Source of the DNA: Branchiostoma floridae
Lineage: Eukaryota > Chordata > Leptocardii > Amphioxiformes > Branchiostomatidae
NCBI RefSeq assembly: GCF_000003815.2
Contig: NC_049990.1
Span: 11,685,549-11,749,548 of the forward strand
Direction: 5' to 3'
Length of the DNA stretch: 64,000 bases
Shown one piece after another: positions 31,917 to 42,869 of the stretch; positions within the stretch are counted from its first letter, which is position 1, and every line of letters begins with the position of its first letter. Below the pieces are notes generated by a model. The model saw only the letters and a program-made list of their open reading frames with translations, made no database searches and was not told the origin of the DNA. A program made the position numbers and the translations under genes.

Positions 31917-32490
31917 AGCCCCTGTCACAAATCAGGAATTGAGCTTGACCGGACGTGTTGGTGAGCTCAAAATGGAAATTTTCGGCGCGGCCAAAGTACG
32001 ACCGACGTCCTGGAAATTCCAAGGGTTTTGGGCGACTCTTTTATACCCCTGTCACATTATCCACGATCTTCGGGCGTATCGATGGAAGGTCGGCCATGTT
32101 TCAGATCGACAGAGGGTTGCGCGTATTTTTCACCTGAAAAACGCCCCTGTCACTTATAAGCCATACTTTGTACCTTGTACAATTCTTACGCAATAAAGTT
32201 ATTATCATAAGCGAGGCTCGGGCGATTGCCGCAGACTCGTCGTCCGATCGATTTTCGCGCAATGTGACAGGGGTATTAGCAAACCTTCGTGTGATGTCAT
32301 CTGTGCACCCAAAAGGTAGTAAAGGCATTTACTAAAACTTTCCAGAGAGAAATAGAAAACCGGCGTCCTATTTGTGACGGAGCAGATTTTTAGCGACAAA
32401 TACGGCCTACGCTCGGGCTGTTTTGAAATCTGGCGATCTCCAGCCGATCTATAAATTTGGCCGGCGTTCGCCGGAATTGTGACGGGGGTA
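31917..32490. mobile_element. CCCCTGTCACAA-ended element carrying a nested MITE
   Basis: The outer ends gcccctgtcacaaatc and gaattgtgacgggggtat are inverted repeats. A complete second element (32043-32276) lies inside, so it was inserted later. No coding capacity. Confidence 0.65.
32043..32276. mobile_element. ATACCCCTGTCACATT MITE (copy 2, nested)
   Basis: Same length (234 bp) and termini as the 13.9 kb copy but in opposite orientation. Inner sequence (tgtaccttgtacaatt, gcgaggctcgggcgattgcc, ttttcacctgaaaaa) is shared almost base for base. Confidence 0.85.
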
Positions 32491-32687
32491 TTATACCCCC
32501 CTCACATTAGGCGAAAATCGATCGGACGACGAGTCTGCGAGCTCTAAATTACGAGGAGGTATGACTCTGATGCCGACGAAGAAATGGCAGAGTTCCCCCC
32601 TTCCCGTCAGGGTCATGCCTCCTCGTAATCTTAGAGCTCGCAGACTCGTCGTCCGATGGATTTTCACCTAATGTTAGGGGGGTATAA
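32491..32687. mobile_element. ATACCCCC foldback MITE, adjacent to the previous element
   Basis: Long arms of about 80 bp (from ttatacccccctcacattag and tcgatcggacgacgagtctg to acgaggaggtatgactctga) pair with ggtcatgcctcctcgtaatc through cctaatgttaggggggtata. Only the short centre is unpaired. It shares its outer 40 bp with the ATACCCCTGTCACATT family. Confidence 0.85.
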
Positions 32688-32699
32688 AGACACTGGGCA

Positions 32700-34130
32700 G
32701 AGCATGGAATCAAATGTGAGTCATGGTAACCCAAAGTTGATCAGTGTGATTAAAAACAAACATTGGACAGGGCCAGTAATTAATGCGAGTCATTATCCAC
32801 AAGTTAATCAGTACAAATTTTTTAAAGAAGAGTCTGGTACTGGACAGAACAAGCAATTACTGACATTTAAGTCATAGGTCTGCTTTGGATATGTCCACTC
32901 GGAGAAGTTGCATTTGTTTCACCATGAAAAGGTTGGGTAAACAAAAAAGGGCACCGCTGGACACCTGGTTTATATCACGTGGCGTGAGATTTGTAGCTCC
33001 ATAGGGCCACTCCAGGTAAATTTCATAGATGACATACGCGCGCACTGAATTTCGTCTGATTTTGAAAAAGAAAAAAAGTTCCTCTCCGGAGATGGTCAAT
33101 ATACTTTATCATGAGAATACTGAAAATGGGAAAATATATTGTGTGGTGTCATTGACTGTACTTGTACAAGTGACATAAGTAAGATACCCAAGACTGTAAT
33201 TGTAGAAGTGAAACTAGCTCGGTAGTTGTAGAAGCGATACGAGTGGGGTAGCTTTTAGACTAAGTGTAGCCGCTAACTCTGTAAGTGGCTAACACACAAG
33301 TTGTCTCTTTGTTGACTTCTTAAATAAAGAAATCAAAAGCTGTGATATCGCGTTTCAGGGGAATTATTTTCGACCGTAGACGTAGTCATCCTGTTCATTA
33401 TTTTCACGCTTTGCGATTTTTAGTCTATAGAGGATGCCATCCACACAATTTCCTTGATGTGGCGGTGTTGCCTAGTGGTCTAAATTTAAAACAAATTCAC
33501 ACAATTTTGTTCATCGTTCTTTTGTACCTTCAAATGCCTTGATACCGCATGGCATCTACATTCCTTTTCCCAAGGTTAGGGTATTTTTCTGCAAACATTT
33601 TGTTTACAAAGATGTTGTTGCACTAACAGCATGCCTTGCAAGATTTGTTTTGGATAACGTTAACGGGCATAAACTATCTTCATATGTAACACACCAATTT
33701 TGTACAGTAGGTAAAAGCCGTGCGCAGGGCAGTATGGATTAATCCACCCACGTAGGAAAAGAACCATATGTACTCTTTTCGAAAAGTGTAGGAAGCTGTT
33801 ACCGAGGTTTGGATCTCCTCAAACACGAAACGTCTGTCTTCAGTACGCCCCATCCGAGAGGAATACCATAATCGAAGATAGGTACTTATTCTAAATTTCA
33901 CCTGAGTCGAGTGGGAAACAGGTACTAGTCTGCTAGGGATTTGACCCTAGAACCGTTAGATTCTAGAAATGTAATAAGTGAACGACCCTATTCACAAACC
34001 TATGTAGCACTATACCACCGTGTTGTTGATATCTCGTCTACAAAAAAACACACAATACGGCACGATAATGACTCGTCTGGTGAAGATAATCTTGCAATCA
34101 TCTTGACACTTCTTACGGATCTGCTGCACC
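32700..34130. other. Mostly non-coding stretch before the peptide gene
   Basis: Apart from the SINE, nothing coding is recognised. Confidence 0.45.
33870..33975 (-). mobile_element. tRNA-derived SINE (copy 2, decayed)
   Basis: On the minus strand a B-box-like ggttctagggtcaaatccc is followed by gtttcccactcgactcaggt gaaattt, the same central segment as in the 27.9 kb fragment. The A box is not clear. Confidence 0.5.
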
Positions 34131-34241
34131 TGCAAAACTTATAATTGTGGTTTCTCAATCCTTTTGGGCAGGAGCCAATTAAAAGATAATTGGGCAATGA
34201 TGGCAAATTACTTTAAGTGCGGATAATTACGGTACACAGTG

Positions 34242-34343
34242 TATATAAACCCGTTCCTAATCGCGCTCTTCACAACCCTACTTCGTCCTCTAAAGACGCA
34301 AGTCACACCGTGATCTACCAGACCGAAGATATCGATTCAAAAG
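34242..34343 (+). promoter_or_regulatory. TATA box and 5' UTR exon of the secreted-peptide gene
   Basis: tatataaa at 34242-34249 lies about 25-30 bp before cttcacaaccctacttcgtc. The putative untranslated exon runs to ttcaaaag|gtaaga (end 34343) and has no ATG. Its sequence (gtcacaccgtgatctaccag) is conserved in the downstream copy at 37737-37780. There the TATA sequence has been lost (gggtacatacatcc). Confidence 0.6.
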
Positions 34344-34782
34344 GTAAGATCCAAGTCCTTCTCACTTTACCTTGTCTATATCAGACTAACTGCGCTGGCT
34401 ATTTTAGGAATAATCATTTTCCATGGGAGTTTTGCTTCCAGAGAACATGACCGGCCGCACAGGGGAAACATTTACTATAGCATGGACTGACTCCCCTGGC
34501 CAATTTCCGATTTTTTGCCGAATTCTACGATCCCCGTACCCCGGTAGGAAAACCTGGCGGAGGCTACACATTGTAAATTAGAGCTAAATCAGTAGCCGGT
34601 GATTCTTTGATTATATCATCATCCTGAGCAAAATCGCACACCATATTCCTTTTTTACTGAAGCTCTTTCATGAAAAAAGAAGATTTTGTACTTTTTAAAT
34701 TAAAATGAAGAAATCACAACAAAGCCCAGATGATTACTAACAGAGTTCTCTCTTTAATGATATATCCAGACGAAGCTTCACC

Positions 34783-36423
34783 ATGAGACTGTTTGTTGGT
34801 GTCCTGCTGGCGACCATGCTGATGGTGGCCATGCTGATCGACGACTCGGAGGGCTGGAGGCGCCGCAGGCGTAGGCGCAGGTACAGGTCCAAGCTGGACG
34901 GCGATCAGGAAGGTACTTTCGGGCTAACTTCGAAGCGGGTGTATGATCATGTATCGGTTGAATTGTTTTGCGGGTCCTTTTGTAGCATATTATGTATTTC
35001 TATGTGACTCTAGACCTTTTTTTCCTTGGTTAACAGAAACAGAGTGTTTCACATTAGACAAGTACAATGATTTATAGCATGAAAGACCACAAAAGGTGAC
35101 AACTAGCCAGATACAATATACGTTCTTGGAGACAACGTTTTGTCTTGTCTTGTTTTGTCTTTGTCTTGAACGGTGAACTGGACGGCGATGGGAAGGTACG
35201 TTAACTTCGGGCTAACTTCGAATTCGAAGCAGATTTCATGTATCGTTTGGATTGTTTTGTAGTATATTTCTATCTGCCAGTACTAGACCCGTTTTCTTGT
35301 CCCTCCTCCTTGTTAGCGCTCGGTCACATACATAGCGACGATTTACCGCAATGGCAAATCCATGCATGTATGTATCGGGTTGGCTTGTTTTGTGGGTCTT
35401 TTGCAGTATGGTCTGCATTTCTATGTGTCTCTCTAAGGAATATAAAGACTTTTTTTTACCATCCTTATTAACTGAATCAATATCATCACCGAGAAACCCC
35501 CTTGGTATCCCATGATAAACACAAGGCCACAAAAGGTAGTCTCCAAGCATACCCTACGGTGCTTTAGAAATAGTATCAAAGCTGGCAAGGGACTTAGTAT
35601 AGCCCGTGTGACTCCCTTTGGCCGGCTATCTCTCTTTGGCCGGCTATACTCCTTTGCCAGATTTGATACTATTTCTAAGGCACCGTAGGGTCTGCTTAGA
35701 GACTTAGCAAAAGGGACATGCTCACAAAATTGTCAGGCCAATACATTTTTGACATAGTTTGATTTCGGAGGATTGAAGTACGACCTGACTTAGAGATTGA
35801 AATTTTGCTGTGATTGTTGTTTTTACCTTTTCTGGCAAACTTTAGCTTGTGTGTGCTGTAAATGTGGCGTCTTTTATTTCAATCTGATAGTATGCACAAA
35901 CCGGTATTACTTTTAGTCTATGCGCTTTCAGTCATACCTCCGTCAGGTGCGTTTTCTTATTGTCTGCCTTTACTTATTATTATCCAGGGGAACTGATGGA
36001 GGTCGTGCAAGAGGCTAGGTCCCTCATGGAGGAGCTGGAGGACCTCGATGAACAGCCCGAGAAGCTGGCTGGAAACGACGCCCTCATGGAGGAGCGGGCA
36101 TATGAGGAAGACGGTAAGAAACCTGACCAGTTTTGTTTCTACTACGACGATCTCCTGGTCTAAATCTACGCACAGACATCTGTTCAAGTGTTTCATTTCA
36201 TCGTATGGTTGCTTTGTGTGACTAAAAGATTAACCTTTATCTCAGTCTCTTTTTCAAAGAAGACGGACTTGAATCTATGATGACTTTGGTGCTTAATGAT
36301 TTTTTTTGAAAAAGTCCAATAGCACAACGTTACATACGGTATATTTGAATATTAATAAATGTTTTGTAGAATGATCTCATCTCATTATCCCTTGTCATCC
36401 TTTTTACAGACGATCGGAAGTAG
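34783..36423 (+). CDS. Small secreted peptide precursor: Arg-rich head, acidic tail
   Basis: Three coding exons give 89 residues. Exon 1 (coding from 34783, ends 34912; acceptor tatccag at 34769) encodes a signal peptide, MRLFVGVLLATMLMVAMLID, then DSEGW, eight consecutive arginines (26-33) and YRSKLDGDQE. Exon 2 (35988-36113, phase 1-1) encodes ELMEVVQEARSLMEELEDLD, then EQPEKLAGNDALMEERAYEE. Exon 3 (36410-36423) encodes DDRK and stop. Cleavage after SEG would expose a Trp-Arg8 head. The arginines use mixed codons (agg, cgc, cgt), so this is not a simple-sequence run. The layout (signal, cationic block, anionic Glu-rich part) resembles antimicrobial-peptide or neuropeptide precursors, but I do not recognise the family. 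AATAAA at 36813-36818 fits a polyadenylation signal. Exons 2 and 3 are duplicated downstream. Confidence 0.75.
35165..35470 (+). repeat. Internal duplications of the exon 1/intron 1 boundary
   Basis: ctggacggcgat followed by gaaggtac and cttcgggctaacttcgaa, from the end of exon 1 and the intron start (34893-34940), recurs at 35178-35225. The following catgtatcggttgaattgtt tgcgggtc is repeated at 35237 and again near 35365-35400. These are partial, non-coding copies without the signal-peptide or Arg8 part. Confidence 0.65.
35546..35697. mobile_element. Foldback MITE in the peptide-gene intron
   Basis: The left arm agcataccctacggtgcttt, agaaatagtatcaaa pairs with tttgatactatttcta, aggcaccgtagggtctgctt. 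The centre contains two copies of ctttggccggctat. About 150 bp. Confidence 0.85.
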
Positions 36424-37052
36424 AGCGGCTGCCGGGACACCATCCGGTCCGGACTTCCGAAGTTCGACTTTTTCAAGTCGTGAACAGCCCAAATCAACCT
36501 GGCGACATCAATTTCTCATATATTATCTCGATAGTGGTGTACTTACCATTCTCTACTATGTAGCCATCGGAAATATGTAATTTTTCGGCGTCTAAATAGG
36601 GCCTATCTTGCTCAACTATTTCGTTAAGTTTTGCACTGACTCAGAAAGCATTTCACTGACCGTACGTAGTTACCATGAAAATAAACCAGTAGTTACATGT
36701 TCGCAGTGTTAAAAAACGACGCATTAGTTTGACCCACGAAAAGGATACATTAAAAAATGCAGAAAAGTGATATACTATTATACTCTGCTGTGCGCTTGGT
36801 GATTTCGGGCTGAATAAAACTTACAGGTGTAATTTGTCCTTGTGCTTTTGTTATATTGTATAATGTAACTAGATAGTCCATGGTCAAATAGGGAAAGAAT
36901 AAGGAAATCTGAAAGAATGCAGGAAGGTAGGAAAGATGAAAAGGAAGGGAAGACATAATAAAGGAAGGGTGGAAAGAAGAAAGATACCGAGGAAGGAGGA
37001 AAAAAGATACCGAGGAAAGAAAGAATGATCTAGATATACACTATGCAGCCTG

Positions 37053-37304
37053 AAGGTGCACTCTCACTGCACTTGCCTCACGCTTGCGTCAATGCGGGGT
37101 TCGAAAGATACTGAACGAATTTCAGACATAACGAACGAATTTTCGTACTTTTTGTGTATTTTGTCATCTTATAAGTCATACTTTTACGTATTACGCAATG
37201 TCTAAATTATAAAAAATTGGAGAAAATAACAAAAGTTACGCATGCGCAGTAAACGAACCCCGCAGTGACGCAAGCGTGACGCAAGTGAAGTAAGAGTGCA
37301 CCTT
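37053..37304. mobile_element. AAGGTGCACTCTCACTGCACTT MITE (copy 2)
   Basis: Termini of about 50 bp: aaggtgcactctcactgcac, ttgcctcacgcttgcgtcaa, gcggggttcg, matched by the reverse complement of cgaaccccgcagtgacgcaa, gcgtgacgcaagtgaag, taagagtgcacctt. It sits exactly between the two copies of the peptide-gene duplication. Confidence 0.85.
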
Positions 37305-37694
37305 AAGGCGTCTGTCCAAAACTAGGAGGCAAATTAAATCTGCCTTTGTGTGTCCAAACGAAAAGGCCGCATTTTTAACACTTCACATCATCATAGTACC
37401 GTGGAAAGGATCAACACTTTACAAGTACATGATATCCATGCCTTTTGTATTAGTTTGTTGTTTATTTCCCGTTTGTACTATATGTAAACAAACTTAGCTT
37501 ACTGTGAAAATAATCAACTTAAATCGATCTGCTACACCTGCAGAGGTGAAGATTTGAGCCCGCCCAACCATCTTAGTATCCAAGGCTGGTGGTTGGTTAA
37601 CCGGTTGCTGACCATTTTGCTCAAGGACTGTATAGCTAGTTGACCATAAACAGTGAGTTATTTGGGTAAGTTGTTTACTGTGCAAGCTAGGGTA

Positions 37695-39144
37695 CATACA
37701 TCCGTTCCCAACTGCTCCTACTTCTTCATCTCAAGACGTCTCAAGTCACACCGTGATCTACCAGACCAGAGATTCACAAGGTAACTAAATCCTTCTCATT
37801 TTATCAACCGCAGGAAAGTCAGTAGCACAAACGTTAACCGGCCGGGTTCTTTTGTCAGAACAATCGTCAAGGCCAACGTACCCCCAAACCGTACTCAATA
37901 TTCCTTTAAAATGTTTCATGAAAAAAAGTCTAAATGAAGACATCATTGCTTCCAGAGGAGCCGAATGAGGTCGAACTAGAGGTAAGAACCCTCCTGGAAG
38001 AGCTGGAGGACCTCGATGAACAGCCGGAGAAGCTGGCTGGAAACCATGCGTCCTTGGAGGAGCGGGGGTATAAGGAAGACGGTAAGTAACCTGAAGAGTT
38101 GTGTAAAAAAGATTCACAAGGTAATCAAGTCTGATTTTCTCCGAACAAACTCTCGTCGTGATATCTCGAAAGAACCAGGGAGTTAGACATCTTACATAAA
38201 TATGGGAGGGAAAATATATTGCATTTTCAAACGTGTTGTCATTCTAGTCTTTGTGTTTTCTTTTGTATATTGCCTCCAGAGGAGCTGAATGAGGTCGAAC
38301 AAGAGGTAAGGACCCTACTGGCTGGAAGAGCTGGAGGACCTCGATGAACAGCCGGAGAAGCTGGCTGGAAACCGTGCGCCCTTGGAGGAACGGGGATATC
38401 AGGAAGACGGTAAGTAACCTGACCAGTTCTGTTCCCACAACGATGAGCGCAGTTGTACAACTTCTGGTCTTAATGTACGCACAGATATACGTTAAAGTGT
38501 TTCCTTTTATCGTGTGTTTGCTTTATGTGTTTAGACGATTATAGTACCCCGTGGCAATCTACACATTCATCTCCAATCTCCACATTATCAGTCTATTTTT
38601 CAAAGGAGACGGACTTAAATTTATGATGGCTTTGGTGCGTAATGCTTCTTGGGATATTATTGATAAATGTTTTGATACATGCATAATGATTTCATCTCAT
38701 TATCCATTGTCATCTTTTTTTACAGATGACCGGAAGTAGAGCTGGCTACCGGGACACTAACCGATCCGGACTTCCGAATTCGAAGTTCGACTTTTTCAAG
38801 GCGTCAACAGCCCAAATTGACCTGGCAACATCAATTTCTCTTCTATCTATGTTCGATAGTTGTGTATTTACCATTCTTTAATATGTAGCCATCGCAAATA
38901 TGTATCAAGGTGAATTTTCGGCGTCCTATCTTGCATAACTATTTTGTATAGTTTTACACTGCTTTAAAAACATGCCACTGGCTGTTGTAATCATGAAAAG
39001 AAATAATTACTTACTTGTTTGCATTGACGACGCTTTATTCTGACCCACGAACAAAAACAACGCATACGAAATGCAGATAAGTGAAAATACAAATATATAC
39101 TCGCTGTGTACTCGTTGTGCGCTTGGTCCTTTTCACTGAATAAA
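37695..39144 (+). pseudogene. Tandem partial copy of the secreted-peptide gene, lacking the signal/Arg exon
   Basis: The copy contains a 5' UTR-like exon (ending 37780|gtaact) and two acidic exons. The first, 37956-38081, is 126 nt, intact, phase 1-1: EEPNEVELEVRTLLEELEDL, DEQPEKLAGNHASLEERGYK. The second, 38280-38409, is 130 nt with a 4-nt insertion near 38320 that shifts the frame to an early stop. It then has a last exon (38726-38739, DDRK, stop), a homologous 3' UTR and AATAAA (39139-39144). The signal-peptide/Arg8 exon is absent: the UTR exon is followed within 175 bp by the acidic exon, and sequence that lies upstream of exon 1 in copy 1 (tttcatgaaaaaa, aaatgaaga) directly abuts it. It is either a dead copy or a reservoir of alternative downstream exons for the first gene, since the phases match. 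Confidence 0.7.
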
Positions 39145-39149
39145 ATTTA

Positions 39150-40207
39150 CAAGTGCAATGTGTGATTGAATTCATTTGTTTTGTCGTTTGTATAATGCAA
39201 ATAGATGGTCATTAATCAAAGTGGGTAATGAAGGAAACAAAAAGAAGATAGGATGGTGAGAAAGCTTAGGAGGGAAGAAAGAAATAAGGAAGAAAGAGAG
39301 AAAAGAAAGATCTAGAGTTACACTTAGAAGCCTAAGACCTATGTCCAAAACTTGGAGATAAAGTACTTTTTTGAACTTGCGCTTTGAGTTGTACTAACAG
39401 TTGGTTGAATAAAACGTCTAATAAACATGTGCATACTTGATGATGAAAGAAAAAGGGAAATAGAAACACGTTTGAAATGCATCGAACTAGCATCGACAAG
39501 ATGATTTGGGATTCTTCAGCCTTGCTGTGATATCATGTTGACAGCTTTGTAACCCCATGGATACTGTTGTTAAATGTTTGACGACTTGCAGAAACCAATT
39601 ATTCCAGTAATTTACCCTTTCTTATGATGGTTGAGACCAATAATCATCTCGATGACATGTACAGAATTAGTACATGATTCTTTGATTTTGGTCAATACGA
39701 TTCCTGTCACTCTTACAATAGTTGTTAAATTAGGCGGTTTCTTGTTATTGTGCATACCCACAATTATTGCAATGACAGCTGTTAATTTGTGTTTAAGCTT
39801 ATAATCTAGTTTGGGTTTAATGGGCAGTTAAGGCTATTCAGATGGGGTTTAATTGCTTCCCCTAATCATCATTTACCTGTCGAATGTATCTGACAACTGC
39901 CAGATACGCCAATATTTGTAGGCTGGTCACCATTGCTCCACTGATGCTTTATCTGACCGAGTCTGCTAAGCATGGTCTTTTTTTCTGGAAGCCTGTCTTT
40001 TTAGCTGGCTGGCCGCGTTTTTGCTACCAAGGGAGGGATGTAACTGAAATCAACCCCGTGAAACTTTTCCTGGCGTGTGCTAATGAATTGGGCAGGCGGG
40101 AACCACTCTTGGCGGGTAGAGACAGCGGCGAGCTTACGGTGCCATGAGCCTGGTTACAAAATTTGGAAAAAGCCCCTATTCCCTTCATGAAGAAGGTTCA
40201 CATATTT

Positions 40208-40247
<40 letters not shown>

Positions 40248-41600
40248 CGCGTGCGCGTGCATCTGCGTGTCAGTATGCAACACGTGAAAGCACTGCCCTC
40301 TTCCTGAATGGAACATTTCAGTATTTACACCTTTTCACATTACTGTGCATAATAGTTTCAAAACATTTCAGTACTAGTTAAGCTGATTAAGGTTGACAGT
40401 CTTTCAGTTTGGGCTTTCCAAATCGCGCGCACTGTAGGTGTATTGTGTCGTTGTCTCTTGGACTGCTGGACACATCCAGCCTTGAGGATATCGCATAGAT
40501 GCCGTTCAAAAATGAGTTATCACCTATCATGCCTTCCCCGAAGGGCTACTTCTGCGGTTCTTCTACAAATCGCTAGGCGACAGTGTTTACCGAACCGCAA
40601 GAAAAGGAAGAGATGAAAACACATCTGGCAAAATGTCTGACATCTGTCTGGAATCTAGATCTCTTTCACCCTCCTTGTAAGCGTGTCAGCTGCGTGAGAA
40701 GTGAGGAAATGTAAGTTTGTGTTGTGTGTTGTGACAAAAACTGTATTTCCTCTTCGTTTTGATGATCCAAACTGATACGCATAGGCCCAAAATATCTCGC
40801 CACGTATACGTCGGTACGAAATCATCTGCTATGTTTATGCTATTCTAAGCGGGAGATTTGCTCGGATTTGTTGACAGAGGTAAATTTGAACTCGTACATT
40901 TTGTCACGTATTTTATGAACGTTTAAGATAACAGAGAAAAAGAATAGACCAACTGGTTGGTGAGAAGGTAGTGGCGAGCTTTGCATGAATTTGGTACGTT
41001 TAATGGGTCAATTTTAGACGTTACAATGAAGGACCATGGTCGCATGAATAGTGTCAGTTGCCGTGAAATTTTGCCAAGAAGGAGTGTTCATGTAATAACG
41101 TTATATGATAGAATCTCCTTTGTTATAGCGTTCATGTAACAGTTACATGTATGAGTCTCTCTTATGTGTCTGACTGTAACGTTATGTGTATCAAAACTGG
41201 AAGGCCAAGATCATGGCATATTTAGTATGTCGGTAGGTCTTGATGAGAACTCGAAATTCTTAGATTTTGGGCCCTCTGGTAACTTTCTGAGGTACTGCAG
41301 CAAACTTTCGGTTTTGATGTCTCGTGTTCACTGGACATGCTATCGTCATTATTTTTGTTTGGTTACTATAATGTAACGTTAACCCTTGAGGTGAGGAAGA
41401 ACTTTTAGGTACTAACTTTCTTTTAGTCCGGGTGCCATTTTATGGTTCTTTTATATTCAATACGGTCCATACAAAGTTTTCTTTTTGCTGTTTCTACACC
41501 TCTGAGGTGTGTTCTTAAAGAATCTGATCAATGCCACTCTGTCATCATAGGGCAATACACGCAACATGGAAATTATGGCAGCCATTACGTTTTTGTCTAA
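39150..41600. other. Non-coding stretch
   Basis: No gene recognised. A (gt)n microsatellite passing into gtgcgtgcgcgtgcgcgtgc lies at 40208-40262, an alternating purine-pyrimidine tract with Z-DNA potential. Confidence 0.5.
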
Positions 41601-41624
41601 TGTTTTTGTCAATATCTCAGTAAG

Positions 41625-41850
41625 GCCATGTTGATTTGATTATATGGATGACATCCTCTGGGAACTCCAAAACTGATGGGAGCGAGCGAATAAAAAAAAA
41701 AATTTGGCCCCCCCAAAAAGTTGCCTTCAGTATGAAATCAAAGTGGCCAGGAAGGTTGAACATAGGACTAAACACACATAGTATGGTATACCAACAGTAA
41801 GGTGTAGGGACCAGTACATCATACGGGTGCAAAACATTTTTACAGGTTTG
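41625..41850. mobile_element. GGCCANGTTGATTTG-ended element (copy 3, left part)
   Basis: It starts aaggccatgttgatttgatt and atatggatgacatcc. From 41686 (gcgaataaaaa, ttggccccccc) to about 41845 it is nearly identical to 53502-53660, with only a base or two different, so this is a recent duplication or transposition. Confidence 0.8.
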
Positions 41851-42049
41851 CGATAGCACAACCTGTTTTGTTTTCGTTAGCGGAGTAGGGCGCCGCCATG
41901 TTGTATTATAGGGCGCCGCCATGTTGGATGATGTCAAAGGAGTGAGGCATGCTGGGAGTGAGGCATGCCGGGAAAGTTGGTGCCATGTTGTGTGAGGCAT
42001 GTTGGGAAATGTGTCGTCATGTTTGGTGTGGGCATCTTGGGGAAGCTGT

Positions 42050-42860
42050 GGTTATGTTTTGAGCTTGTTGTTGCGGGCTTGTCGGAAGATATAGGCACCA
42101 CAGTTTCACGGTTTGTTTGTAACAAGGACAACAAAACAACAACAATGAGATGGTTGTTTATTATGCGATTTTGATGTGTTAACGGTGCTGTGGTATATTG
42201 TGAACTTGTTGTGACGGACTTGTCGGAAAGACATGTGGGGACGACAGCCGCACAACAGATGATTAGTCTGTATTAAACAAGGACAACAAAACAACAACAA
42301 CAATGGCCATGGGATGGTGGTTTTATATGCGATTTTGATGTGTTAACGATGATGTGGAATATGTGAACTTGCTGTGACGGACTTGTCGGAAAGACATGTA
42401 GGGACGACAGCCGCACAACAGATGATTAGTCTGTTTTAAACAAGGACAACAAAACAACAACAATGGGATGGTGGTAACGATGCTGTGGAACGTTGTGAAC
42501 TTGTTGTGACGGACTTGTCGGAAAGACCAGTAGGGACGACAGCCGCACAACAGATGATTAGTCTGTTTTAAACAAGGACAACAAAACAACAACAATGGGA
42601 TGGTGGCAACGATGCTGTGGAACGTTGTGAACTTGTTGTGACGGACTTGTCGGAAAGACCAGTAGGGACGACAGCCGCACAACAGATGATTAGTCTGTTT
42701 TAAACAAAGACAACAAAACAACAACAATGGGATGGTGGTTTTATATGCGATCTTGATGTGTTAACGATGCTGTTTAATGTTGTGAGCTTTGTGGACTTGT
42801 GGACTTGTCGGAAAGACATTCCATAGTAGCGACGACAGCCGCACAACAATGATGGTCAGT
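42050..42860. repeat. Tandem repeat with alternating 132/163-bp units
   Basis: About six units, anchored by gtgacggacttgtcggaaag at 42211, 42374, 42506 and 42638, with diverged outer units near 42070 and 42795. Each has gacgacagccgcacaacaga and aacaaggacaacaaaacaac. The 163-bp version carries an extra ttttatatgcgattttgatg segment. Minus-strand frames across it are periodic artefacts. Confidence 0.85.
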
Positions 42861-42869
42861 CAGTGTTGT

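Noticed and set aside
33465-33500. tRNA-like A box (gttgcctagtggtctaa)
   Set aside because: No B box at the right distance and no foldable cloverleaf; at best the head of a degraded SINE.
42323-42727. Cys-rich repetitive minus-strand protein
   Set aside because: It is the 132-bp tandem repeat, a multiple of three, read through; there is no exon context.
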